Assembly: GCF_005116575.1 (NCBI RefSeq)
Contig: NZ_SWCN01000009.1
Span: 1 to 64,000, forward strand
DNA: 64,000 nucleotides
Source of the DNA: Desulforhopalus sp. IMCC35007
GTDB taxonomy: Bacteria > Desulfobacterota > Desulfobulbia > Desulfobulbales > Desulfocapsaceae
Direction of reading: 5' to 3'
Below the pieces are notes generated by a model, which searched no databases, was not told where the DNA came from, and saw only the letters and a list, made by a program, of their open reading frames with translations. Of this stretch, positions 28,490-36,146 are shown in pieces. Both the position numbers and the translations under genes were made by a program. Within the stretch, counting starts at the first letter, position 1; every line of letters begins with the position of its first letter.

Positions 28490-29362
28490 ATGAGTTTTCA
28501 AAAAAGATTAGCTTCAAATGAATTTGCCGTCCTTGCGGAAATACATACCCCGAAAGGAATAAACATAACCAAAATAGTAACCGACGCCAAGCGCCTCAAA
28601 GGCAGAATCGATGCTGTCGTTGTACCGGGTATGGATAATGGCATCATGAGGATGAGTGCCCTGGCTGGAGGAGCTCTTCTCCAGCAACAGGGGCTTGAAG
28701 CCATCATTCACATGTATTGCCGGGACAGTAACAGAATGGCCCTGCAAGGCGATGCACTTGCCGCCCATGTGCTTGGTATTCAAAACATCATCGTCGCTGA
28801 CAGTGCCGATATGTCAGAAAGCGACCATAACGAGGCCATGACTGTAAATGACCTCAATGAAATAGAACTCATCAAAGCGTTGGTAACCCTGCAAAATGGC
28901 AAGGATCTCAGTGGCTTTGATCTTGACGGCAGCCCGGATTATCTTATCGGCTGCTCACTTCCATCTATCGTTGACGATCAGCAGCTCGAAGCAGCTCTTG
29001 ATACTGCACGGCAAAAGATTCAAGCCGGTGCCCGCTACGTCATTACCCCACCGGTTTTTGATGTTACAAGCTGGGAGCCCACCCTCAAAAAGATTAAAAG
29101 CCTCGACGTTCCTGTCATAGCCTCAGTCTTTTTAATAAAATCTCTCGCCATCGCCCAGTACATCGCCAATAGTGAACCTGGCGCAAATATTCAGCCTGAA
29201 ATGATCAGCAGAATAAGAAAGTCGTCAAACCGCGACCAGGAAGGTGTTGCCATTGCTGGTGAGACCATATCAGCCCTTAAAAACAGTTGTCAGGGTGTCC
29301 TTATCCAGACACTGGGCTGGGAACACAAACTCCCTGGAATACTTGATATAGCAAAATTGTAA
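28490..29362 (+). CDS. MetF-like methylenetetrahydrofolate reductase family protein (first copy)
   Basis: 290 aa from ATG 28490, behind ggaggg. It is a TIM-barrel flavoprotein of the MetF family, which interconverts methylene- and methyl-tetrahydrofolate. It keeps the N-terminal Glu (FAVLAEIHTPKG), GIMRMSALA, YCRDSNRMALQGD and TPPVFDVTSWEP. In the usual loop near NIIVADSADMSESDH it lacks the LSGDH form seen in the second copy at 33629. The sequence is clearly diverged from that copy, so the two probably have different partners or substrates. It lies between the Hdr selenoprotein and the large HdrA. Confidence 0.8.
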   Translation: MSFQKRLASNEFAVLAEIHTPKGINITKIVTDAKRLKGRIDAVVVPGMDNGIMRMSALAGGALLQQQGLEAIIHMYCRDSNRMALQGDALAAHVLGIQNIIVADSADMSESDHNEAMTVNDLNEIELIKALVTLQNGKDLSGFDLDGSPDYLIGCSLPSIVDDQQLEAALDTARQKIQAGARYVITPPVFDVTSWEPTLKKIKSLDVPVIASVFLIKSLAIAQYIANSEPGANIQPEMISRIRKSSNRDQEGVAIAGETISALKNSCQGVLIQTLGWEHKLPGILDIAKL

Positions 29363-29446
29363 TCAAGGATCCAGTGCAGCATTTTATCCAAGGATTGACC
29401 GAATAGCTCGTTTAACCCTGCTAATTTTGTGACAAGAAAGGTAACA

Positions 29447-32400
29447 ATGCAGAATTCAAAAATAAACCAAAACCAAAATAACAAGGTGCTCGTTGTCGGC
29501 GGCGGACTTGGTGGGATACGAACAGCTCTTGATTTAGCAGAAGCTAAAAAAGATGTCGTTCTTATAGACAATGATTACACAATCGGTGGACTGATGACTC
29601 AGCTCGACCGAACCTTCCCAACAAATAACTGTGATCTCTGTACTATAGCTCCACATCTCTCGGAAAGTAATCGTGAAGATCATATAGAGCTCTTAACGAT
29701 GACCACCGTCACCAACGTTACTGGAGAAAAGGGGAACTTCTCCGTTACTCTAACTTCAAAACCACGCTACATTAATCTTGAGCGATGTACCGCCTGCGGG
29801 GATTGCCTCACTCATTTTCCCGAGTGTGTCAATTTTCACCCCGGTCTCGACCACCGGGCTCCGACGTGTATGCGTTACCCCCAGGCAACCCCTCAGGCCT
29901 ACTCCATCGACCTGGAAAAATGTACCGATGTTCAAGCCCTGGTTAAGATCTGCCCTGCAAGGGCGATCAATCCCGACGACATGCCAATCAAGCGGCAAAT
30001 TCAATGCGCATCCATCGTACTTTCTCCCGGTGCATCTGTTTTTGATCCGAGCCATCTCGACTATCTTGGGTACAAGAACCTGCCCGATGTTGTCACCAGC
30101 CTTGAGTATGAAAGGATTCTTTCCGCCTCCGGGCCAACGGGTGGCAAACTCATCTGCCCGTCCACGGGAAAGCAGCCCAAACGGGTTGCCTGGATTCAGT
30201 GCATCGGCTCCAGAGGCCTGCAAAAAGAAGCCGGGGCATATTGCTCCCACGCATGTTGCATGTTTGCACTTAAAGAGGCCATCGTTACCAAAGAACGTTT
30301 CCAGGATGATATAGAGACGACTATATTTTATATGGACATGCGTACCTTTGGTAAGGATTACGAGTTGTACCTTAACCGGGCCAAGAACGACTATGGCGTC
30401 CGCTTCCTCAGAAGCAGGCCACACTCAATCCTCCAGCCGGAAGGCAAGACCGACCTCCTCCTCACTTACACCAAGGAAGACAGTACCAAACAGTTTGAAG
30501 AAGAATTTGACATGGTCGTTCTCTCCACCGGTTTTAAAACCTCCGAGGAGTCAAGACTGCTGGCACAGAGGGTGGGAATTGAACTCAACAGCGATTTCTT
30601 CCCGATAACTGAAGAATTCAACCCTGTTGTAACCACGAAGCCCGGTGTCTATGTTGCCGGCACCTTCGAGGGTCCCAAAGATATCCCCGAGACCATGGTA
30701 CAGGCAAGTGCAGCAGCATGTATGGCAGCTGCGGATCTTCCTGATATTATCGACGAACCCAAGGAACTCCAGGAAGCTCCCGTGGAGCGTGATGTCTCGC
30801 TGGAAGAGCCTAAGGTAGGTGTGTTTATCTGTGACTGCGGTGAAAATATTGGTGGCATCGTCAATGTTGAAAACCTGGTGGCACATGCCGCAACCCTTCC
30901 CTATGTCGCTGTTGCAAAGGCAGAAGGACACGGCTGCAGCAGAACCTCCATGGAAGATATCTGTCAGACCATCGTGGAAGAGGGACTCAACCGGGTTGTC
31001 ATCGGCGGATGTTCCCCCAGAACCCACCAGGAAAAATTTCAGGATCTTCTGCAGAAAGCTGGCATAAACCGTTATCTTGTTGATATCGCCAATATTCGCG
31101 ACCAGGTTACCTGGGTACATAGTGGTAAACCAAAAGAGGCAGAAGCAAAGGCAAAAGAACTGATTGCCATGTCCATTGCCTCTGTCGTCCGTGCCCAGCC
31201 ACTCACAGATCACACCCTGCCGATGAACAAAAACGTTCTGGTCGTCGGTGGAGGCGTCACCGGGATGACAGCGTCGCTCAAACTCGCTGAACGTGGCTAT
31301 CAGGTCTATCTCGCCGAAAAAAATGATAAACTCGGTGGCATAGCCAATCATCTGGTCAAAACCCTGGAAGGTGGCGACGTCCAAGCCTACCTCAGTTCCA
31401 TGGTCGAAAAGGTCAAAAGCCATAAAAAAATCCAGGTCATGACGCGCGCCCTCATCGTTGATCATTCCGGGATGCCTGGAATGTTTACGACCGGGATGCA
31501 GAGCGGCCCCCAGATGTTTTACAAACAGATCGAGCACGGTATCACTATTCTGGCAACCGGTGCCCAGTCCAACCGTCCTGACCAGTATCTTCTCGGCAAA
31601 ACCCCTGCTGTAAAAACACAGCTGGAGACCCAGAGATATCTGTTTGAACATCCAGATAAGGTCAAACAGTGGGAAAATGTTGTCATGATCCAGTGTGTTG
31701 GTTCACGAACACCTGAAAACCCAAACTGTTCTAGAATCTGTTGCCAGAATGCGATTAAAAACTCCCTGGCGATTCTAGATCTCAATCCCGAAGCCAGGGT
31801 CTTTATCCTCTACCGTGACATGCGAACCTATGGTTTCCAGGAAGAGTATTATCAGAAGGCCAGGGAACGGGGTGTAATCTTCGTTCGCTATGATCTGGAG
31901 AAGCCTCCTGTCGTGGAAGAGGCGGGATCGCAGGTAGATGTCACCTATTATGACACCATTCTGGGAATGGACATCACGGTGACTGCTGATACCCTGTGCC
32001 TCAGCACCGGAATGATCGCCGACCATGATACCAACGAGGAATTATCGAGGGTCTTCAAACTGCCTCGCACCGAGGATGGTTATTTCCTTGAAGATCATGT
32101 CAAACTGCGTCCTGTAGACATGCCTGTTCCCGGATTTTTTGTCGCAGGCACTGCACACTCTCCAAAGCTGATCAGAGAAAGTGTCACCCAGGCCAATGCA
32201 GTGGCCGCCCGTGCACAGACGATGCTCGCAAGAGACCAGATCAGTCTTGGGGCTGCTACGGCTAAAGTAGATGGTAAATTATGCGCAGCCTGTCTTATCT
32301 GCGTCAGGGCATGCCCGTTCAATGTCCCATACATTAACGCAGACGGCTATTCAGAAATTGACCCGGCCAAATGTCATGGCTGCGGAATGTGTGTAGCAGA

Positions 32401-32491
32401 GTGTCCGGCCAAAGCTATTCAACTGATGCAGTTTGAAGACGACAGGATACTTGCAAAGGTAGAACAATTATTTGAAAGGATAACTGCATAA
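29447..32491 (+). CDS. hdrA: Large HdrA-type flavin/iron-sulfur protein (tandem HdrA-like modules)
   Basis: 1014 aa; ATG 29447 is preferred because aagaaaggt precedes it (GTG 29429 also possible). HdrA is the FAD-dependent electron-bifurcating core of heterodisulfide reductase complexes. Module 1 opens with VLVVGGGLGGIRTALDLAE and contains CDLCTIAP and the cluster CTACGDCLTHFPEC. Near residue 455 a classical HdrA N-terminal domain starts (VGVFICDCGENIGGIV, GHGCSR, GGCSPRTHQEKF). A second FAD motif VVGGGVTGMTASLKLAERG follows near 597. The end carries two ferredoxin clusters, CAACLICVRACPF and CHGCGMCVAECPA. The positions that are Sec in some HdrA are Cys here. Its stop overlaps the mvhD ATG by one base. 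Confidence 0.92.
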   Translation: MQNSKINQNQNNKVLVVGGGLGGIRTALDLAEAKKDVVLIDNDYTIGGLMTQLDRTFPTNNCDLCTIAPHLSESNREDHIELLTMTTVTNVTGEKGNFSVTLTSKPRYINLERCTACGDCLTHFPECVNFHPGLDHRAPTCMRYPQATPQAYSIDLEKCTDVQALVKICPARAINPDDMPIKRQIQCASIVLSPGASVFDPSHLDYLGYKNLPDVVTSLEYERILSASGPTGGKLICPSTGKQPKRVAWIQCIGSRGLQKEAGAYCSHACCMFALKEAIVTKERFQDDIETTIFYMDMRTFGKDYELYLNRAKNDYGVRFLRSRPHSILQPEGKTDLLLTYTKEDSTKQFEEEFDMVVLSTGFKTSEESRLLAQRVGIELNSDFFPITEEFNPVVTTKPGVYVAGTFEGPKDIPETMVQASAAACMAAADLPDIIDEPKELQEAPVERDVSLEEPKVGVFICDCGENIGGIVNVENLVAHAATLPYVAVAKAEGHGCSRTSMEDICQTIVEEGLNRVVIGGCSPRTHQEKFQDLLQKAGINRYLVDIANIRDQVTWVHSGKPKEAEAKAKELIAMSIASVVRAQPLTDHTLPMNKNVLVVGGGVTGMTASLKLAERGYQVYLAEKNDKLGGIANHLVKTLEGGDVQAYLSSMVEKVKSHKKIQVMTRALIVDHSGMPGMFTTGMQSGPQMFYKQIEHGITILATGAQSNRPDQYLLGKTPAVKTQLETQRYLFEHPDKVKQWENVVMIQCVGSRTPENPNCSRICCQNAIKNSLAILDLNPEARVFILYRDMRTYGFQEEYYQKARERGVIFVRYDLEKPPVVEEAGSQVDVTYYDTILGMDITVTADTLCLSTGMIADHDTNEELSRVFKLPRTEDGYFLEDHVKLRPVDMPVPGFFVAGTAHSPKLIRESVTQANAVAARAQTMLARDQISLGAATAKVDGKLCAACLICVRACPFNVPYINADGYSEIDPAKCHGCGMCVAECPAKAIQLMQFEDDRILAKVEQLFERITA

Positions 32492-32913
32492 TGGAAAATT
32501 TTGAACCGGTAATTGTGGCTTTCTGCTGTCATTACTGCGCATATACGGCTGCAGACATGGCGGGGACTCAGCGGCTTCCCTACCCCGCAAATGTTAAAAT
32601 CATCAGAATCCCCTGCTCTGGCAAAATTGATACTCTGCATATTGTCAAGGCTTTTGAAAAGGGTGCAGACGGCGTTTATGTTGCCGGCTGTCTTGAAGGT
32701 GATTGCCACTTTAAAAACGGCAACGTCAAAGCCGCTAAAAGAGTGGCCTACGTACAAAAATATTTAGAAGAGATCGGCTTGGAAAGCGAACGGCTGGAAA
32801 TGGTAAACATCTCCGCTGGAATGGGGCACCGATTCGCAGAATTGGCTTCCACAATGACAGAGAAGATCAGGAAATTAGGTCCTAGTCCTGTAAAAGCCGC
32901 CGCAGCACTTTAA
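32491..32913 (+). CDS. mvhD: MvhD-type electron-transfer subunit (methyl-viologen-reducing hydrogenase delta family)
   Basis: 140 aa. The family carries a [2Fe-2S] centre and links HdrA to a hydrogenase, formate dehydrogenase or NADH module. The motif AFCCHYCAYTAADMAG at residues 10-25, IRIPCSGKID near 39-48 and VAGCLEGDCHF near 64-75 are all in place, each with Cys rather than Sec. It overlaps the hdrA stop by one base (TAATG) and has GAAAGGA upstream. No hydrogenase subunits follow; instead metV-metF do, so the partner appears to be methylenetetrahydrofolate reductase. Confidence 0.93.
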   Translation: MENFEPVIVAFCCHYCAYTAADMAGTQRLPYPANVKIIRIPCSGKIDTLHIVKAFEKGADGVYVAGCLEGDCHFKNGNVKAAKRVAYVQKYLEEIGLESERLEMVNISAGMGHRFAELASTMTEKIRKLGPSPVKAAAAL

Positions 32914-32963
32914 TCGGCAGCGTTGGGAGTCGACAGTATATTTTATAAGGAGAGTGAAACACC

Positions 32964-33632
32964 ATGATCACTGCTGAACGAAAACCTTTAGAAGAAATCA
33001 TTGAATACATTAAGCCATTTAAGCGTATCCTTCTTCTTGGCTGTAATGAGTGTGTCACCGTCTGTTCTGCCGGTGGCCGTAAAGAGGTTGGCCTGCTTGC
33101 ATCCGGCTTACAGATGGCCAGGTTAAAATCTGGAACGGATATAGAAATTCAACAACACACCCTGGAACGACAATGTGACCCCGAATATGTGGAAGAAATT
33201 GTGTCCATGATAGACGGAGCCGACGCAGTGTTGTCCATGGCCTGTGGTTGTGGCGTCCAGCAGCTTGCAATGCGCTATAAAGAAATACCTGTCTTTCCTG
33301 CAGTCAACACCAAGTTTATGGGTGCCTCAGAACGACAAGGCGTTTGGGCAGAGAGATGCCAGGGGTGTGGTGACTGCCTGCTTGGCATTACCGGCGGCAT
33401 CTGCCCCATATCCCGGTGCGCCAAACAGCTCATGAACGGCCCATGTGGTGGTTCCACCACCGGAAAGTGTGAGATCAGTGAAGATGTGGACTGCGCCTGG
33501 CAGCTTATCTGGGACAGACTTAAAGCCCTGGGACTGACCGAGAGGTACCTTGATATAATGCCTGCAAAAGATTGGAGATCAGGTGGGGGAAGTGGTCCAA
33601 GAAAGATTATCAGAGAGGATTTGGCAGAATGA
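32964..33632 (+). CDS. metV: MetV, zinc/iron-sulfur partner of methylenetetrahydrofolate reductase
   Basis: 222 aa. It matches the MTHFR C-terminal domain family MetV, which in acetogens forms a complex with MetF. Cysteines are abundant: LLGCNECVTVCSAGGRKE near 25-42, MACGCGVQQ near 92, the CQGCGDC cluster near 130-136, and GPCGGSTTGKCE near 157-168. A strong ribosome site, aaggagag, lies before the ATG. Its stop overlaps the metF start (ATGA), so the two are translationally coupled. Confidence 0.92.
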   Translation: MITAERKPLEEIIEYIKPFKRILLLGCNECVTVCSAGGRKEVGLLASGLQMARLKSGTDIEIQQHTLERQCDPEYVEEIVSMIDGADAVLSMACGCGVQQLAMRYKEIPVFPAVNTKFMGASERQGVWAERCQGCGDCLLGITGGICPISRCAKQLMNGPCGGSTTGKCEISEDVDCAWQLIWDRLKALGLTERYLDIMPAKDWRSGGGSGPRKIIREDLAE

Positions 33633-34552
33633 AAACTGAAAGTAATTTAGAAAAAGTTTTGGCGGCAGGACATCTGGCAGTAACCTCTGAGTGTGGTCCT
33701 CCAAGAGGGTGCAAACCAGAAGAGGTGGTTGCTAAATCAAAATTCCTCGACGGAATAGTCGATGCCGTCAACGTTACAGACAATCAAACCGCCATGGTTA
33801 GAATGTCAAGTCTTGCGGCCTCCGTAATAGTTAAGCAACAGGGTTTACACCCTCTTTTTCAGGTGACGTGCAGGGATCGTAACAGACTGGCCATGCAGGC
33901 AGACATTATTGGCGCCTACTCTCTTGGTATAGACACCATGCTTTGTCTCTCCGGAGACCACACCAAGTTTGGCGATCATCCACAGGCCATGAATGTACAC
34001 GATATCGATTCCATCCAGTTGATCCAGATGGTAAAAGATATGCGTGACAAGGGCATTTTTCAGGGCGGAGCGGAACTTAAAGGTTCACCAAAGATGTTTA
34101 TCGGTGCTGCGGCCAATCCTTTTGCCGACCCATTTGAACTGCGGGTCATGCGCCTTGCCAAAAAAATAGCAGCAGGTGCTGATTTTATCCAGACCCAATG
34201 TATTTTCAATGTCCCTAAATTTGAGCAATGGATGGAAGGCGTACGCAAGATGGGGCTGCACAAGAAATGTTACATCCTCGCTGGTGTCACTCCTTGTAAA
34301 TCTCTCGGTGCTGCCAAATACATGGCAAATCGCGTGCCTGGAATGGACGTACCAAAAGATGTAGTTGATCGTATGGCCTCTGTGCCCAAGGAAAAACAGG
34401 CAGATGAAGGTGTTGCAATCTGTGTCGAGACTATCGAACGGCTCAAAAAAGTTGAGGGTGTAGCCGGTTTCCACATCATGGCTATCGAGTGGGAAGAAAA
34501 AGTCGAAGAAATCTGTCAAAGAGCAGGTCTGCTTCCCCGACCTCAGGTATAA
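33629..34552 (+). CDS. metF: Methylenetetrahydrofolate reductase MetF (second copy)
   Basis: 307 aa from ATG 33629, overlapping the metV stop by 4 bases. The TIM barrel keeps the active-site Glu in VTSECGPPRG, DNQTAMVRMSSLA, TCRDRNRLAMQ, the LSGDHTKFGDHP loop, and DFIQTQCIFNVPKF. This is the standard catalytic subunit of the MetFV type found in acetogens and sulfate reducers, which uses ferredoxin or an Hdr-type electron path rather than plain NADPH. Gene order with hdrA-mvhD-metV strongly supports a MetFV-Hdr complex. Confidence 0.93.
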   Translation: MKTESNLEKVLAAGHLAVTSECGPPRGCKPEEVVAKSKFLDGIVDAVNVTDNQTAMVRMSSLAASVIVKQQGLHPLFQVTCRDRNRLAMQADIIGAYSLGIDTMLCLSGDHTKFGDHPQAMNVHDIDSIQLIQMVKDMRDKGIFQGGAELKGSPKMFIGAAANPFADPFELRVMRLAKKIAAGADFIQTQCIFNVPKFEQWMEGVRKMGLHKKCYILAGVTPCKSLGAAKYMANRVPGMDVPKDVVDRMASVPKEKQADEGVAICVETIERLKKVEGVAGFHIMAIEWEEKVEEICQRAGLLPRPQV

Positions 34553-34578
34553 AACAATTGATTGAGGGAGATCAAAGT

Positions 34579-34962
34579 ATGAGCGACAAGAAACTGATTC
34601 TCGTGGTTGATGATGATACAGATCTCGTGGAAATGGTATCCATGAAACTTGAAAGTGAAAACTTTCGTGTCACCAAGGCATATGACGGTATCGAAGCGAT
34701 GGACCGAATCAAAGAGGAACAGCCGGACCTGATCGTACTCGATGTCATGATGCCCCGGAAAGATGGCTACACCCTCTGTGATGAATTGAAAAATTCAGAC
34801 CAGTACAAGAAAATAGTAATTGTACTTCTCACAGCCGTTACCGAAGCTATCAAATCAACAAACTATACCCATATGGGCGGCAAAACCACTTTGGCCGACG
34901 ACTTTGTACCCAAACCAATTGATCTGGACAAACTGGTCGAAATAGTAAAAGATAATCTCTAA
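34579..34962 (+). CDS. Single-domain response regulator (CheY-like)
   Basis: 127 aa receiver domain only. The acidic pocket LVVDDDTD is near the N-terminus, the phosphoacceptor is in DLIVLDVMMPRKDG near residue 52, a Thr is in LLTAV and a Lys in FVPKPID. The start ATG follows gagggagat. It lies 26 bases behind metF. The natural kinase candidate is the PAS histidine kinase at 36147, separated by two ACT-like genes. With no output domain it probably acts by protein contact, perhaps on the Hdr/MetF complex (inference). Confidence 0.88.
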   Translation: MSDKKLILVVDDDTDLVEMVSMKLESENFRVTKAYDGIEAMDRIKEEQPDLIVLDVMMPRKDGYTLCDELKNSDQYKKIVIVLLTAVTEAIKSTNYTHMGGKTTLADDFVPKPIDLDKLVEIVKDNL

Positions 34963-34970
34963 AACCAAAT

Positions 34971-35003
34971 GCTGTGCCCCGTTAATCTTTCTAGGGGCAC
35001 AGC
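34971..35003 (+). repeat. Hairpin between response regulator and first ACT-like gene
   Basis: gctgtgcccc (34971-34980) pairs perfectly with ggggcacagc (34994-35003) around a 13-base loop, starting 9 bases behind the response-regulator stop. There is no T-run. It would slow or process the transcript, and it argues against translation of ACT1 starting upstream of it. Confidence 0.65.
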
Positions 35004-35025
35004 CTCTCATAAGAGGTGTGTTTTA

Positions 35026-35577
35026 TTGATTGATACACGAAAGGTTCCCATCGGTGGCATAAAGTTCAGTGAAGAACGTGTCCACTTCTCAATCTGTTGC
35101 CCGTATAACGAACAGGCGACGATCAACGATATACTGCAGCATATCAGCAAAAAGCAGGTAACTATACCATTTTTATGTCATTTATCTGGAAGCTCCGGTA
35201 CAAAAACCTGTTTTTGTGTTTCAGCCGGCGACGTGGAGCTCATTTCGGATGTTGCGCACTTCTCCTGTGATAAGAACCTAAGTATCAGCTGCCAGAGAAA
35301 TGTCGCCTCCATTACCATTTTCCCCCACAGGAATAATTTGACCCTGGTCCCCTTGGTCATGTGCCTCATGGATGGACTGCAACTTCCCGTCTACTCTTTT
35401 TCCACATCAATTTCAGCCCTGGTCTTTAATACTGATTTTCACCTGCTTGAACTCCTCGCCCATCATTTAACAGATGTCTTTGACCTGCCCGACAACCACT
35501 CCCCTTTCCATCCTGAATTCCAGCTCCGTCAACCGCGGAGTTCATCTGAGAGTGAGGATTTGACATGGAGACCATAG
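35026..35577 (+). CDS. ACT-domain-like protein 1
   Basis: 183 aa from TTG 35026, chosen because agagg lies 9 bases upstream and the longer frame would begin inside a stable hairpin. The sequence has the alternating strand/helix pattern of aspartokinase-type ACT repeats: ATINDILQHISKKQVTIPFLC, then CQRNVASITIFPHRN, MCLMDGLQLPVYSFSTS, and FHLLELLAHHLTDVFDLP (helix-strand units with small hydrophobics). No catalytic domain is attached. ACT domains bind small effectors such as amino acids. It overlaps the next gene by 13 bases. The family call is by pattern only; the function is unknown. Confidence 0.6.
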   Translation: MIDTRKVPIGGIKFSEERVHFSICCPYNEQATINDILQHISKKQVTIPFLCHLSGSSGTKTCFCVSAGDVELISDVAHFSCDKNLSISCQRNVASITIFPHRNNLTLVPLVMCLMDGLQLPVYSFSTSISALVFNTDFHLLELLAHHLTDVFDLPDNHSPFHPEFQLRQPRSSSESEDLTWRP

Positions 35578-36071
35578 CAATTTATTGGGAAAAACAGGTC
35601 AAAATATACGGGATCTTGTTGAAAAAAGGACTGAATCTCCTCTCTTTACAAGTCGGTGAAGCCTCGTTTCATACCTGGCAGCTCTTACTTGAAAACCTTA
35701 AGAAGATGCCCGTTCAGTTTGAACACACCAGCTTTTTTTCCACAGAAAAGCAGGCAGGTCATTTGTATGTTATTCTTGAGTCCGGACAACTGGCAATTTT
35801 TCAAGACCACAACAATCTCAACCATGACACCCAAGGCTTACAATTTTCTTTCACAACAACGAGGATTGATCTTATCTATTTACATGGGCCTCATTTTCAG
35901 GAAAGATTTGGCATTTTAGCAAGAGCAGTTGAGCCTCTTCTTGCCAATAACATCGACCTGATCTTGACCGGTTGCGCAGGCAACAGTATGTATCTTGCTG
36001 TCCCCACGGACCAGGGAGAAAAAAGCACAGCTCTTCTCCATGAGACATTTCATACTCCCAGGGTAGCATGA
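35565..36071 (+). CDS. ACT-domain-like protein 2
   Basis: 168 aa. It overlaps the ACT1 stop by 13 bases, with gagg before its ATG. It resembles the tandem ACT end of aspartokinases: GLNLLSLQVGEASFHTWQLL near 22-41 and a C-terminal unit with FGILARAVEPLLANNIDLIL, SMYLAVPTDQGEKSTALLHE, ending in HETF. The second unit fits the ACT pattern better than anything in ACT1. The two proteins are probably paralogous halves of one effector sensor. Their place between a response regulator and a PAS kinase suggests a sensory input to that pair (inference). Confidence 0.62.
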   Translation: METIAIYWEKQVKIYGILLKKGLNLLSLQVGEASFHTWQLLLENLKKMPVQFEHTSFFSTEKQAGHLYVILESGQLAIFQDHNNLNHDTQGLQFSFTTTRIDLIYLHGPHFQERFGILARAVEPLLANNIDLILTGCAGNSMYLAVPTDQGEKSTALLHETFHTPRVA

Positions 36072-36146
36072 TTTCAACTCGAGAATTACAAACATTTTTA
36101 CACCGCCCCTTTTGCCTTAACCTATTATCAAGAGCACAGCAGCTTC

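Noticed and set aside
29447-32913. Further selenocysteines in HdrA or MvhD, as known in some homologues
   Set aside because: The positions that are Sec elsewhere are plain Cys codons here (GGCSPR in HdrA, CCHYC in MvhD).
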